DNA of 64,000 bases from Bosea sp. NBC_00550 (GCF_026020075.1 NZ_CP102772.1:1860001-1924000), one strand, 5' to 3'; shown: positions 44,540 through 57,850, numbered from the stretch's first letter. Made by a program: numbers and translations. Notes: generated from the letters alone by a model not told the origin.

Positions 44540-44950
44540 ATGGACCTGATCAAGAGCATCGCCATCGCCGCCTCCGGCCTGCGCAGCCAGTCAGGCCGGA
44601 TGCGCGTCATCTCCGAGAACATCGCCAACGCAGATTCCGGCCCCGAGCGCGCCGGCGCCGACCCCTACCGCCGCAAGGTCCCGACCTTCCAGCGTCATTT
44701 CGACCGCAGTCTCGACGCCCAGCTCGTCGCGCTCGGCAAGGTCCAGCGTGACCAGAGCGCCTTCAAGGTCAAGCACGAGCCGGGCAACCCGGCCGCCGAC
44801 GCCAAGGGCGACGTCGCGATGCCCAACGTCAACTCGCTGGTCGAGATGGTCGACATGCGGGAGGCCCAGCGCAGCTACGAGGCCAACCTCAACCTGATCT
44901 CTTCGACGCGCCGGATGATCCAGCGCACCATCGACATCCTGCGCGCCTGA
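44540..44950 (+). CDS. flgC: Flagellar basal-body rod protein FlgC
   Basis: 136 residues. IAASGLRSQSGRMRVISENIANADS at the start, PYRRKVPTFQ, and the C-terminal VNSLVEMVDMREAQRSYEANLNLI. Proximal rod subunit, 3 nt after flgB. Confidence 0.97.
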   Translation: MDLIKSIAIAASGLRSQSGRMRVISENIANADSGPERAGADPYRRKVPTFQRHFDRSLDAQLVALGKVQRDQSAFKVKHEPGNPAADAKGDVAMPNVNSLVEMVDMREAQRSYEANLNLISSTRRMIQRTIDILRA

Positions 44951-44964
44951 AGGGTTAGCACGCC

Positions 44965-45288
44965 ATGGCCACGTCCAGCTTCGCCGCGGGAGCCTATGCC
45001 TCCATCCAGGGGATGGGCGCCGGAAATCTGATGCGCAAGCCGCCCGCCCTGGGCGGCGCGGAAGCCGCCGGGCCGGATTTCTCCGCTCTGCTGGGCAAGG
45101 CGATCGACGCCACCGCCGATGCCGGCCGCAAGGCCGACACCCAGACGGCGAGCGTCGCCGGCGGGCGGGCCGACATCGTCAATGTCGTGACCGCGGTCGC
45201 CGAGAGCGAGGCTGCGATCGAGACGCTGGTCGCGGTGCGCGACCGCGTCATCGCGGCCTATGAGGAAATCATGCGGATGCCGGTCTGA
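44965..45288 (+). CDS. fliE: Flagellar hook-basal body complex protein FliE
   Basis: 107 residues. FSALLGKAIDATADAGRKAD and DIVNVVTAVAESEAAIETLVAVRDRVIAAYEEIMRMPV are the FliE pattern. FliE joins the MS ring/export gate to the rod. Confidence 0.95.
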   Translation: MATSSFAAGAYASIQGMGAGNLMRKPPALGGAEAAGPDFSALLGKAIDATADAGRKADTQTASVAGGRADIVNVVTAVAESEAAIETLVAVRDRVIAAYEEIMRMPV

Positions 45289-45337
45289 CGGCTGGGAAAC
45301 CCAACAAACCTATGCACACAGCGATCGGACGAACATC

Positions 45338-45604
45338 ATGACCTCCGGAGCCATTCTCGACGTCGCCCGCGACGGCATCGTCGTCTTCCTCAAGGTCGGT
45401 GGGCCGCTGATGGTGATCGCGCTCGTCGTCGGCCTCGTCGTCTCGCTGGTCCAGGCGCTGACGCAGATCCAGGAGCAGACGCTGGTCTTCGTTCCGAAGA
45501 TCGTCGCGGTCTTTGCCGCGCTGCTGCTGTTTCTGCCGTTCATGGGTGACGCGCTGGCGGGTTATATGGGGCGAGTCGCCGTCCGAATCGCCACGGGCGG
45601 ATGA
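45338..45604 (+). CDS. fliQ: Flagellar biosynthetic protein FliQ
   Basis: 88 residues with two membrane segments: VGGPLMVIALVVGLVVSLVQALTQIQEQTL and the FVPKIVAVFAALLLFLPFMG helix. Export gate component. ATG 45338; the stop overlaps a possible fliR start. Confidence 0.96.
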   Translation: MTSGAILDVARDGIVVFLKVGGPLMVIALVVGLVVSLVQALTQIQEQTLVFVPKIVAVFAALLLFLPFMGDALAGYMGRVAVRIATGG

Positions 45605-45681
45605 GCCTGTCGCGACTGCAGCCGGCCCTGGCCGGAGCAGCCTCGCGGCACCCGCGCTGGCGTAAGGGTGCCTGCGGCACG

Positions 45682-46440
45682 ATGCAGATCGCGATCCTGC
45701 CCGAGCTCAGCGCCATTTTCGTGCTCGTCTTCGCGCGCGTCGGCACGCTCGTCATGCTCATGCCGGGCATCGGCGAGCGCTTCATCTTCTCGCGCGGCCG
45801 GCTCTCACTCGCCTTTTTCATCGCGCTGATGATCCTGCCCGTGGCGCGCCCTTCCCTGCGTATCCCCGCCGACATCTCCGGCGTCGTCACGCTCCTGATC
45901 GGCGAATTGCTGGTCGGCCTGATCATCGGGGTCTGCGCCCGGCTGGTGATGGCCTGCCTGCAGACGGCCGGCACGCTCGTCGCGCAGACCATGGGCCTCG
46001 GCTTCGCCATGACGGTCGACCCGACCGGCGGCATGCAGAACCCGTCGATCGGCAACTTCCTGACCATGCTCGGCATCACGCTGGTCCTGACGACGGACCT
46101 GCACCACGTCGCCATCGCCGCGATCCACGAGAGCTACCGCCTGCTGCCGCCCGGCGGCGTGCCCGATCTCACGGACATCCTGACGCTCGCGGTGCAGTCG
46201 GCGGCGCGCGGCTTTGCCCTGGCGATCCAGATCTCGGCGCCCTTCCTCGTCTTCGGCCTGCTGTTCAATCTCGGGCTGGGCGTGCTGGCGCGGATGATGC
46301 CGCAGTTGCAGGTCTTCTTCCTCGCCGTGCCGGCCTCGATCATTGGCGGCATGCTCGTCCTGCTCGTCGTCGTCAGTGTGATGATGAGCGTCTTCCTGAA
46401 CGATCTCGGCGCCTTCCTGCGCCAGTTCACCGGCAATTGA
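45682..46440 (+). CDS. fliR: Flagellar biosynthetic protein FliR
   Basis: 252 residues from ATG 45682. Membrane segments fit FliR: LSAIFVLVFARVGTLVMLMPGIG, GELLVGLIIGVCARLVM, AGTLVAQTMGLGFAMTVDPTGG, PFLVFGLLFNLGLGVLARMMPQLQVFF. ATG 45601, overlapping the fliQ stop, would add 27 atypical residues but allows translational coupling, so the true start is open. Confidence 0.94.
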   Translation: MQIAILPELSAIFVLVFARVGTLVMLMPGIGERFIFSRGRLSLAFFIALMILPVARPSLRIPADISGVVTLLIGELLVGLIIGVCARLVMACLQTAGTLVAQTMGLGFAMTVDPTGGMQNPSIGNFLTMLGITLVLTTDLHHVAIAAIHESYRLLPPGGVPDLTDILTLAVQSAARGFALAIQISAPFLVFGLLFNLGLGVLARMMPQLQVFFLAVPASIIGGMLVLLVVVSVMMSVFLNDLGAFLRQFTGN

Positions 46441-46447
46441 GGGCGCC

Positions 46448-47515
46448 ATGTCCGAAGATGCCGAAAACGAAGACAGGACAGAAGACCCGACACAGCGAAA
46501 GCTGGACGAGGCCACCGACAAGGGCGACGTACCCAAATCGCAGGAAATCGGCACGTTCTTCGTGCTCAGCGGCTTCACCCTCGCCTTGCTGGTGGCCGCC
46601 GGCTGGTCGGCCCGTGACGCCATGCTGTCGCTGCGCTCCTTCCTGATGAACGCCCATCAGGTTCCCTCCGATGGCGCAGCCTTCATGCAGGTCACGCGGC
46701 AGGGCGTGCTGACCGGCTTCATGGCGCTCGGCATGCCCTTCGCGTTCATCCTCTGCGCCGGGCTCGTGGGCGCCATGCTCCAGCACAAGCCGCTCTGGAC
46801 CTTCGAGCCGCTGATGCCGAAGTTCAGCCGCCTCTCTCCGATGGCCGGCGCCAAGCGCATGTTCGGCAAGGAAGCCTGGGTCAATTTCGCCAAGGGCCTC
46901 GCCAAGACGGCGCTGATCGGCGCCGTGGTCTGGTTCACGCTCTGGAACCAGCACGACCGGCTCGAAGCCTTCGTGCAGATGAACGTCGCTGCCCTGATGC
47001 CGGCAACGCTCACGCTCGCCATCAAGCTGATGGGCTCCGTGCTCGCGCTCTTCGCCATCGTCGCCATCGGCGACTTCGGCTGGCAGCGCTTCTCCTGGTA
47101 CCAGCGCCAGAAGATGACGAAGCAGGAGCTCAAGGACGAGTTCAAGAACTCCGAAGGCAATCCCGAGATCAAGGCCAAGCTGCGTCAGATCCGCTCCCAG
47201 CGCGTGCGCAAGCGCATGATGGCGGCCGTGCCGAAGGCCACCGTGATCATCACCAACCCGACCCACTTCGCCGTCGCCCTGCAATACGAGCCCGGCATGG
47301 CCGCCCCGCTCTGCCTGGCCAAGGGCGTCGATACCATGGCGCTGAAGATCCGCGAGGTCGCCGGCGAGCATCGCGTGCCGATCATCGAGAACCCACCGCT
47401 GGCGCGTGCGCTCTATGCTACCGTCCGCATCGACGAAGAAATTCCTGTCGAACACTATCAGGCGGTGGCGGAAGTCATCGGTTACGTCTTGCGCCTGAAG
47501 GGTCGGCGCGCCTAA
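46448..47515 (+). CDS. flhB: Flagellar biosynthesis protein FlhB
   Basis: 355 residues. The N-terminal EDRTEDPTQRKLDEATDKGDVPKSQEI is the FlhB/YscU hallmark, followed by four membrane segments. The cytoplasmic domain holds the self-cleavage NPTH motif (ATVIITNPTHFAVALQY) and LARALYATVRIDEEIP. FlhB switches export specificity from hook to filament. Confidence 0.97.
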   Translation: MSEDAENEDRTEDPTQRKLDEATDKGDVPKSQEIGTFFVLSGFTLALLVAAGWSARDAMLSLRSFLMNAHQVPSDGAAFMQVTRQGVLTGFMALGMPFAFILCAGLVGAMLQHKPLWTFEPLMPKFSRLSPMAGAKRMFGKEAWVNFAKGLAKTALIGAVVWFTLWNQHDRLEAFVQMNVAALMPATLTLAIKLMGSVLALFAIVAIGDFGWQRFSWYQRQKMTKQELKDEFKNSEGNPEIKAKLRQIRSQRVRKRMMAAVPKATVIITNPTHFAVALQYEPGMAAPLCLAKGVDTMALKIREVAGEHRVPIIENPPLARALYATVRIDEEIPVEHYQAVAEVIGYVLRLKGRRA

Positions 47516-47585
47516 CTCGGCACGGATGCGAAGGAAGGTTGGCCGCGAATTTTCGGCGCGGCCGCAAGGGAACGGACTTCACCGC

Positions 47586-50090
47586 ATGAGCGGCACCACG
47601 GCGACCACAACGATCGATCGCTCCGACAAGCCGGGCCATATCGGCGTCATCCTGCTGGTCGCGGGCCTGCTGGTCGGCGCCGCCATCGCGCTCGGCTTCA
47701 TCGCCAACGAATGGGCGCAGCCGCTCATCCTCGGCCTGCTGGCCATTCTGTCCGTTGTCGGCGTCTTCGGCCTCTTCGCCTTCGCCATCGGCCTGGTCCA
47801 GTTCTCCGGCCGCGCCGCCCGCAACGACCTGACCAAGACGATCGTCGACGCCGCCGATGAAGGCATCGTCGTGACCGAAGGCGAGAACGACATCGTCTAC
47901 GCCAACGAGACCTACCTCGCGCTGGCGGGCGCCACCGGCGCGAACGACATCAAGCCGGTCGGGCGGCTGCTCACCGGCCGCGCCGATGTCTCGGAGGCGA
48001 TCTACCGGCTTGCGGCCGCAGCCCGCGAGAACCGCCGCCTGATCGAGGAGGTCCGCCTCGAGCCGGCCCTGAACGGGCGCGGCGAGGTCGGCTGGTACCG
48101 CGTGCGCGTCTCGCCGGTCCGTCGCGAGGCGCGCAATGCGACGCTCTGGTCGGTCACCGACATCACGCCTGAGCGCGAGCGGCAGGAGAACGCCTTCCAG
48201 GAACTCCAGCACGCGATCGACTATCTCGACCACGCACCGGCGGGATTCATCTCGATCGATGCCGATAGCGAGGTCTCCTACCTCAACGCCACGCTGTCGA
48301 GCTGGCTCGATTTCGATCTCGCCCGCTTCGGCTCGGGCGGCCTGCATCTCGACGACATCTGCACGCCCGCCGCCGCCGCGCTGATCCAGGCGATCCGTGG
48401 TCAGCCGGGCGATGTCCGCGTCGAGGTTCTCGACGTCGACCTGAAGCGCCGCAACGGCGCCCCCCTGCCCGTGCGCCTGCACCATCAGGTCGCCTTCGGG
48501 CAGGATGGCCGCGCCGGCCCCTCCCGCACCCTCGTCCTCAACCGGGCCTCCGGGGAGGCCGGCATCGACGTTGGCAGCGATGCCGAAGTCCGTTTCGCCC
48601 GCTTCTTCCACTCGACGCCGATGGCGATCGCGACCGTCGACAAGACCGGCGCGATCCTGCGCTCCAACGCCGCCTTCGCCCGTCTGACGCCGGCCGGCGC
48701 GCAGCCACAGACGATCCACGATCTGGTCGCGCCCGAGTCCGGCCTCGAGCGCGCCCTCGCGGAGGTCGTGGACGGCAGCGCCGGCGTGAACCCACTCGAC
48801 CTGACGCTCGCCGGGGAGGATGGCCGCTCGGCCAAGCTCTACCTCACCCCCGTCGCGGCCTCGGAGGACGGCGACGGCGAGCGCGCCATCGTCTACGCGC
48901 TCGAGACCACGGCCGAGCGCAAGCTGCGCGACAACATGGACCAGGCGGGCAAGATGCAGGCCGTCGGCCAGCTCGCCGGCGGCATCGCGCACGACTTCAA
49001 CAACGTGCTGCAGGTCATCATCAACGCCTCCGAGTTCCTGCTCGCCAGCCACCGGCCGACCGATCCGTCCTTCCCGGACATCATGCAGATCAAGCAGAAC
49101 GCCTACCGCGCCGCAGCGCTGGTCAGGCAGCTGCTCGCCTTCTCGCGCCGCCAGACCCTGCGCCCGCAGGTGCTGGAGCTCGGCGAGGTGCTGTCCGACC
49201 TCTCGCTGATGCTGAAGCGCGTCGTCGCCGACAAGGTGACGCTCGACGTCCGCCAGGGCCGCGACCTCTGGCCGGTAAAGGCCGATCTCGGCCAGCTCGA
49301 GCAGGTCATCGTCAATCTCGCCGTCAACGCCCGCGATGCCATGCCCAATGGCGGCAAGCTGACGGTGCGCACCCGCAACGTCGCCCGCGAGGACTGCGTG
49401 AGCTTCGGGCATGCCGCCCTGCCCACCGACGATTATGTGCTGCTCGAGGTCGAGGATAGCGGCACCGGCATCCCGCAGGAGCATCTCGACAAGATCTTCG
49501 AGCCGTTCTTCACCACCAAGGAAGTCGGCAAGGGTACGGGCCTCGGCCTCTCGATGGTCTACGGCATCGTCAAGCAGACCGGCGGCTACGTCTTCGTCGA
49601 TTCCACCGTCGGCAAGGGCACGGCCTTCCAGATATTCCTCCCGCGCCACGTCCCGAGCCAGGAAGAGATCGCCGCCGAGGCCGCCGCCAAGGAAGCGCCG
49701 AAGAAGCTCGCCGCCGATCACACCGGCGCCGGCGTCATCCTGCTGGTCGAGGACGAGGACGCGGTGCGCGCGCTCAACGCCCGCATGCTGGTCTCACGCG
49801 GCTACACCGTCCACGAAGCCGCCTCCGGTGTCGAGGCACTCGACATCTTCCTGAAGAACGATGGCCGGATCGACCTCGTCGTCTCGGACGTCGTGATGCC
49901 GGAGATGGACGGCCCGACGCTGCTGGGCGAGCTGCGCCAGCGCAACCCGAACACCAAGGTCGTCTTCGTCTCCGGCTATGCCGAGGAGGCCTTCCGCAAG
50001 AACCTACCGGAGGGCGAGAGCTTCCACTTCCTGCCCAAGCCCTTCACCATGAAGCAGCTCGTCGAGACGGTGAAAGCCGCGATGGGCTGA
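47586..50090 (+). CDS. cckA: Cell-cycle hybrid histidine kinase CckA
   Basis: 834 residues. Two membrane segments (about 20-75), tandem PAS domains (about 80-200, 210-310, 340-455), HisKA box [14 protein letters not shown] (His near 478), ATPase motifs [17 protein letters not shown] and GTGLGLSMV, and a C-terminal receiver with phospho-Asp in [12 protein letters not shown]. This is the layout of CckA, which feeds ChpT and CtrA. Its place after flhB fits CtrA control of flagella. ATG 47586; an upstream in-frame start lacks conservation. Confidence 0.92.
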   Translation: MSGTTATTTIDRSDKPGHIGVILLVAGLLVGAAIALGFIANEWAQPLILGLLAILSVVGVFGLFAFAIGLVQFSGRAARNDLTKTIVDAADEGIVVTEGENDIVYANETYLALAGATGANDIKPVGRLLTGRADVSEAIYRLAAAARENRRLIEEVRLEPALNGRGEVGWYRVRVSPVRREARNATLWSVTDITPERERQENAFQELQHAIDYLDHAPAGFISIDADSEVSYLNATLSSWLDFDLARFGSGGLHLDDICTPAAAALIQAIRGQPGDVRVEVLDVDLKRRNGAPLPVRLHHQVAFGQDGRAGPSRTLVLNRASGEAGIDVGSDAEVRFARFFHSTPMAIATVDKTGAILRSNAAFARLTPAGAQPQTIHDLVAPESGLERALAEVVDGSAGVNPLDLTLAGEDGRSAKLYLTPVAASEDGDGERAIVYALETTAERKLRDNMDQAGKMQAVGQLAGGIAHDFNNVLQVIINASEFLLASHRPTDPSFPDIMQIKQNAYRAAALVRQLLAFSRRQTLRPQVLELGEVLSDLSLMLKRVVADKVTLDVRQGRDLWPVKADLGQLEQVIVNLAVNARDAMPNGGKLTVRTRNVAREDCVSFGHAALPTDDYVLLEVEDSGTGIPQEHLDKIFEPFFTTKEVGKGTGLGLSMVYGIVKQTGGYVFVDSTVGKGTAFQIFLPRHVPSQEEIAAEAAAKEAPKKLAADHTGAGVILLVEDEDAVRALNARMLVSRGYTVHEAASGVEALDIFLKNDGRIDLVVSDVVMPEMDGPTLLGELRQRNPNTKVVFVSGYAEEAFRKNLPEGESFHFLPKPFTMKQLVETVKAAMG

Positions 50091-50119
50091 CGGGTTTCAA
50101 GCCCGGAGTTGAGTGCGGG

Positions 50120-50204
50120 CGTCATTCTCGGGCGAAGCGAAGCGCAGACCCGAGAATCTCATGCCGGAACAGCTGCAGGAGCCTCCTCCTGCAAGCCCGA
50201 GCAT
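50120..50204. repeat. REP-like palindromic repeat, copy 3 (interrupted by IS110)
   Basis: The first 42 nt are identical to copy 6 at 62410. The distal palindrome stops at CCCGAGCAT (50204); its missing GACG follows the insertion at 51385-51388. Confidence 0.85.
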
Positions 50205-50235
50205 TGTCTGTTTGTGATGGGGTATTGAGGTTTTG

Positions 50236-50430
50236 TTCCGCGTGAGCGGGATGTCTGGTCCGGCTGGCCGGCCGGACCAGACGCGACTCGTCGACCGTCC
50301 CGAGCCAGGGCTTTCGCCCGTCGTCATCGAGGTTGCGGGTCGCTTCCTTGTCACGCTTGGTGAGTTGCCAGGGCCTCTTCGCATGAGCCGAACGCCCGCA
50401 GACAATCACAAGCCCTTCGAGGATAGCTCC
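50236..50430 (+). ncRNA. IS110 bridge RNA with target- and donor-binding loops
   Basis: A 12-bp 5' hairpin lies at 50253-50282. Target-binding loop: left guide CCCGAGC (50299-50305) equals the left flank at 50196-50202; a GGGC-TTTC-GCCC hairpin follows; right guide CGTCAT (50322-50327) is complementary to the right flank ATGACG (51383-51388). Donor-binding loop: TGAGTTG (50361-50367) equals the right element end (51376-51382); CAGACAAT (50399-50406) is complementary to ATTGTCTG (50203-50210). The RNA's exact ends are estimated. The bridge RNA mechanism is established for IS621 of this family; the guide assignment here is read from the sequence. Confidence 0.85.
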
Positions 50431-50432
50431 CG

Positions 50433-51383
50433 ATGCCGGTTTGCACCACGGTCCCTGAACCCTCCCGTTTCCTCGGCTGTGATGTCGGCAAGGCCGGGAT
50501 CGTCGTCTTCGACAGCCGCGGCGACACCCTCGGCAGTCTCCCTAACGAGGCTTCGGCCCTGGCAGCCTTCGCAGCCGGGCTCGGCCCGGACTGCCTCGTC
50601 GTCTGCGAGGCGACGGGCGGCTATGAGGACGCCCTGCTGGCGGCGCTCGTCTCAGCCGGCTGCCCGGCCCATCGCGCCGATGCCCGCAAGGTCAAGGCCT
50701 TCATCCGCTCCTATGGGACGCTCGGGAAGAGCGATGCGCTCGATGCCAGGGCGCTTGCCCGCTACGGCGCCGAGCGCCACGCTCGGCTGATCCGCTGGCA
50801 GGCGCCCGCCCCGGCACGCGAGCGCCTCCAGGTCCTGGTGCGGACCAGAGCCGATCTCGTCGCCCAGAGAACGGCCTGCACCAACCGGCTCAACGCTCCC
50901 GGCATCGAACCGGTCAAAGCCCCGCTCCAGGCCCTGCACGACTGCCTCAAAGCCCAGATCGCCGCCCTGGCGCAAACCATCGCCGAGACCCTGCGCACCA
51001 TCGCCCGCACCGACAGAAGCGAGCAGGCCTTGCGCTCCATCCGCGGCATCGGAACGACCACCGCCGCCACCCTCATCGCACTCATGCCCGAGCTCGGACG
51101 CATCAGCCGGCGCCAGGCCGCCGCACTCGCAGGCCTGGCTCCTCATCCAAACCAGAGCGGCAGTCGAGACGCCTACCGCCCAACCAGAGGCGGCAGGGCC
51201 GAAATCAAGGCCGCCCTGTTCATGCCCGCAATGGCCGCCGCAAGGCACGACCCCGCCATGCGCGACGCCTACACACGCCTCATCGCAAACGGAAAAAAGC
51301 CAATCGTCGCTCTCACCGCAATCATGCGACGCATCATCGTCATCGCAAATGCCCGCGTCAGAGACCAAAACAAACTGAGTTGA
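50433..51383 (+). CDS. IS110 family transposase (DEDD recombinase)
   Basis: 316 residues. RuvC-like domain: LGCDVGKAGIVVFD (first Asp), VVCEATGGYEDAL (Glu) and GKSDALDARALARYG (Asp pair). A coiled coil follows, then the Tnp_20 domain with SIRGIGTTTAATLIAL and AGLAPHPNQSGSRD, containing the expected catalytic Ser. All key residues are present, so the enzyme looks active. It works with the bridge RNA to recombine a circular donor with its target. Confidence 0.95.
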   Translation: MPVCTTVPEPSRFLGCDVGKAGIVVFDSRGDTLGSLPNEASALAAFAAGLGPDCLVVCEATGGYEDALLAALVSAGCPAHRADARKVKAFIRSYGTLGKSDALDARALARYGAERHARLIRWQAPAPARERLQVLVRTRADLVAQRTACTNRLNAPGIEPVKAPLQALHDCLKAQIAALAQTIAETLRTIARTDRSEQALRSIRGIGTTTAATLIALMPELGRISRRQAAALAGLAPHPNQSGSRDAYRPTRGGRAEIKAALFMPAMAAARHDPAMRDAYTRLIANGKKPIVALTAIMRRIIVIANARVRDQNKLS

Positions 51384-51399
51384 TGACGGCTGACCTGGC

Positions 51400-52715
51400 T
51401 CAGTGCGCCGCCGGCACTGTACTGGCATCTTTGGCGTCACGCCCGGCCAGCGCCCCGACCCCGAGCAGCGCCAGGATCGTCAACGCGGCCGAGAGGCTGA
51501 GATAGTAGCCGACATAGGCGAGCCCCTTCTCCGTCGCGAGCCAGGTCGCGACATAGGGCGCGAGCGACGCCCCGACGATGCCGCCGAGATTGAAGGTCAG
51601 CGAAGCGCCGGTATAGCGCACAGCCGTCGGGAACATCTCGGCCAGCGCCGTGCCCAGCGGCCCGTAGGTAAAGCCCATCAGCGACAGGCCGACCACGAAG
51701 AAGGCGAGCACGCCGAGCGTGCTGCCCGAGCCGAAGAGCGGCGCCAGCAGGAAGCCGAAGATCGCGATGCCGAGCGTCGTCGCCAGCAAGGTCTGGCGGC
51801 GGCCGAAGCGGTCGGCCAGCACGGCCGAGACCGGGATCGTCAGGCCGAAAAACACGACGCCGATCATCTGCAGCGGCAGGAACTGATCGCGCGAGAAGCC
51901 GAGCTTGGTCGTGCCCCAGCTCAGCGAGAACACGGTCATCAGGTAGAACAGCACGAAGGTCGCCAGCGCCGCGAAGGTGCCGCAGAGCAGCGCGAGCTTG
52001 TGCTCGGCGAAGATGCTGACGAAGGGCACCTGCACGCGCTCATGCTTCTCCATCGCCTTGCGGAAGGCGGGCGTCTCGCTGATGCGCAGGCGGACATAGA
52101 GCCCCATGAAGACCAGCAGCGCGCTGGCGATGAACGGGATGCGCCAGCCGAAGCTGAAGAACTGCTCGTCGGTGAGCAACGCATCGAGCGCCAGGAAGCT
52201 GCCGGTGGCGCAGATGACGCCCACGGGCGCGCCGAGTTGCGGGACATGCCGTACCAGGCAGATTTTCCGGGAGGCGCGTTCTCGGTGGCGAGCAGCACCG
52301 CCCCGCCCCATTCGCCGCCGAGCCCGAGGCCTTGCCCGAGCCGGCACAACGCCAGCAGCAGCGGCGCCAGCACGCCGACAGCGGCATAGGTCGGCAGCAG
52401 GCCGATCGCGACGGTCGAAAGCCCCATCGTCATCAACGCGGCGACGAGCGTGGCCTTGCGGCCGATGCGATCGCCGAAATGGCCGAAGATCGCCGCGCCG
52501 ATCGGCCGCGCGAAGAAGGCGATGGCGAAGGTCGCGAAGGACTGGAGCATGGCGGTGGTCGGATCGCCGCCCGGGAAGAACAGCTTCGGGAACACGATCA
52601 CCGCCGCCGTCGCATAGATGTAGAAGTCGAAGAACTCGATCGTCGTGCCGATCAGGCTGGCGAGCAGGATGCGGCGCGGCGAGTTCAGGGCGGCAGGTGC
52701 AGGGGCGGGAGACAC
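51400..52715 (-). pseudogene. MFS transporter (MHS family), frameshifted
   Basis: Two frames together encode a complete metabolite:H+ symporter-like protein of about 440 residues. The first covers RILLASLIGTTIEFFDFYIY through ENAPPGKSAWYGM; the second resumes at PQLGAPVGVICATGSFLALD and runs to the end. Adding one T after ATG near 52244 (restoring MFPQLGAPVG) joins them. GTG 52715 or ATG 52793 could start it. Either a one-base deletion inactivated the gene or this is an assembly error. The IS110 element ends 15 nt past its stop. Confidence 0.85.
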
Positions 52716-52901
52716 GTTGGCAACTTTCGCGAACAAATGCGGAAGCCGGGCGCAATAACAGGAAACGAAAGGCCGCGGCATGGGAAATGCCATGGCTTGA
52801 TATGCATCATACGCATAATGGAACGATAATAACTATTGGCGTCAGCTCCACGAGCATGGCGCGACCATTACTCGGCTCCTCCTGACACAAACTGACAGAG
52901 G

Positions 52902-52916
52902 GAACAAAAAAAGAAC
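52902..52916. promoter_or_regulatory. SOS (LexA) box of recA
   Basis: GAAC-AAAAAAA-GAAC, the complement of the alphaproteobacterial LexA site GTTC-N7-GTTC, 84 nt before the recA start. Confidence 0.88.
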
Positions 52917-53000
52917 TTGCTGCCTGGAACAAAGCGTGACCATCCTCCTGTCAAGACGCATTGAGATGTCCCCGTAGCCCTGCCATAAGGAGCCCGAACC

Positions 53001-54086
<1,086 letters not shown>

Positions 54087-54098
54087 GAAGTCCAGTTT

Positions 54099-54175
54099 CG
54101 TCCTGCTCGGCCTCGACCCGAGCATCTCCTGCAAGAGATTCCCGGGTCTCGGCTTTGCCTCGCCCGAGAATGACG
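54099..54175. repeat. REP-like palindromic repeat, copy 4
   Basis: Same arms as copies 3 and 6, in inverse orientation (GACCCGAGCATCTCCTGCAAG ... CGCCCGAGAATGACG). The target palindrome has diverged to CGTCCTGCTCGGC, so the 13-nt IS110 site is lost. Confidence 0.75.
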
Positions 54176-54346
54176 TGCTGAGAAACGCGGGCGGCCTTCG
54201 GGTCGCCCGTTTTCGTTTGCAGATAAGGCCTTGCGGCCTGTGCGCTGCAACCAGCTTTCTGGACAGGGGCGAGCCGCCTGACTAGAACCGGTCGTTCCCG
54301 CCGGGCGCACCCGGCCCTTTGCCCGTGTTGAGAAGCGCAAGAACCG

Positions 54347-56988
<2,642 letters not shown>

Positions 56989-56989
<1 letters not shown>

Positions 56990-57642
56990 TGACGGCCGGC
57001 GGGCAGCGCCAGACCGGCGCCCTCTCCCGCCGTGCCCTGCTGCTGGCGGCCGGCCTCTGGCCGGCGCTCGCTGCGGCACAGACCAGGCCGACACCGCGCA
57101 AGGCCGAAGGCCCCGCGCTTTCGGCGGCGCGCACCATCGTCGCGGGCGCGCCGCTCAGCGTCTTCCTGAGCCGCCCGCCGCAGGGCGCCCGCCTCGCCAT
57201 CGCCCGCCCGGATGATCCGGATGCCACCGCGATCGTCGTGATCGAACCGAGGAACACGGTTCCCGTGCTGCCGACGCCCGGCTTGGCCGGAACCTACGAG
57301 CTGCGCCTTACAGTCGAGAAGGATGGCGCGCCGGCCATCCTGTTGCGCCAGCCGCTCGTCACGACCGAGCCGAGCGCTACGCTCGCGGCGCCTGCGCGCG
57401 TCAGTCGGGGCCAGGGATTGCCGGTCCGAGGCATCGGCCCGAACGGCGAACTCGACCGCGTCGCGCTGGTCTTTCCCGATGCGCCTGTGGATGCGGAAGG
57501 GCCGCGCTTCTTTCCGGCAGAAAATGTCGAGGCCGTGCTGGAGGCGCCGGACCAGCCCGGCATCTACGAGTTGCGCTATGTGATGAACGCGCCGGTTAGC
57601 GGGCTGCGCATCCTCGCGCGCCATCGCGTCATCGTGGAATGA
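56989..57642 (+). CDS. Exported protein of unknown function coupled to alaS
   Basis: 217 residues. A signal peptide with RR near its start (SRRALLLAAGLWPALAAAQ) suggests Sec or possibly Tat export. The rest looks like two Ig-like beta domains (LSVFLSRPPQGARLAIARP; GTYELRLTVEKDGAP; GIYELRYVMNAPVSGLRIL). Family not recognised. Its ATG overlaps the alaS stop codon. Confidence 0.65.
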
Positions 57643-57724
57643 CGGGATGTGGGCTCTGCCCCGCAAAGGCGCTCGGGCTGACAAGCCGGGCTCCTAGAGC
57701 TTGCTGCGCGTTCTTCGAAACGCG

Positions 57725-57825
57725 GGTCGTCCCGGACAGAGCGAAGCGGAGATCCGGGATCCATGCCTGAACCGCTATCGGCAGCGCTCCGGCACGGATC
57801 CCGGGTCAAGCCCGAGATGACTGCG
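57725..57825. repeat. REP-like palindromic repeat, copy 5 (diverged)
   Basis: CCCGGACAGAGCGAAGCGGAGATCCGGG and GATCCCGGGTCAAGCCCGAGATGACT arms. The motif order is preserved but the IS110 target is altered to CCCGAGATGACT. Confidence 0.7.
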
Positions 57826-57850
57826 TGTCTCCGTGAAAGGTCGGCAGGCT

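Larger units (their letters stand above)
50205..51384 (+). mobile_element. IS110-family insertion sequence
   Basis: Boundaries come from the interrupted repeat: core dinucleotide AT at 50203-50204 (left) and 51383-51384 (right). No terminal inverted repeats or longer target duplication are visible, as expected for IS110. The left end holds 228 nt of non-coding sequence and the right end coincides with the transposase stop codon, the IS110-group layout in which the bridge RNA lies upstream of the gene. Confidence 0.9.

Noticed and set aside
50253..50282. Rho-independent terminator in the IS110 leader
   Set aside because: The strong hairpin lacks a T run and fits better as the 5' stem of the bridge RNA.
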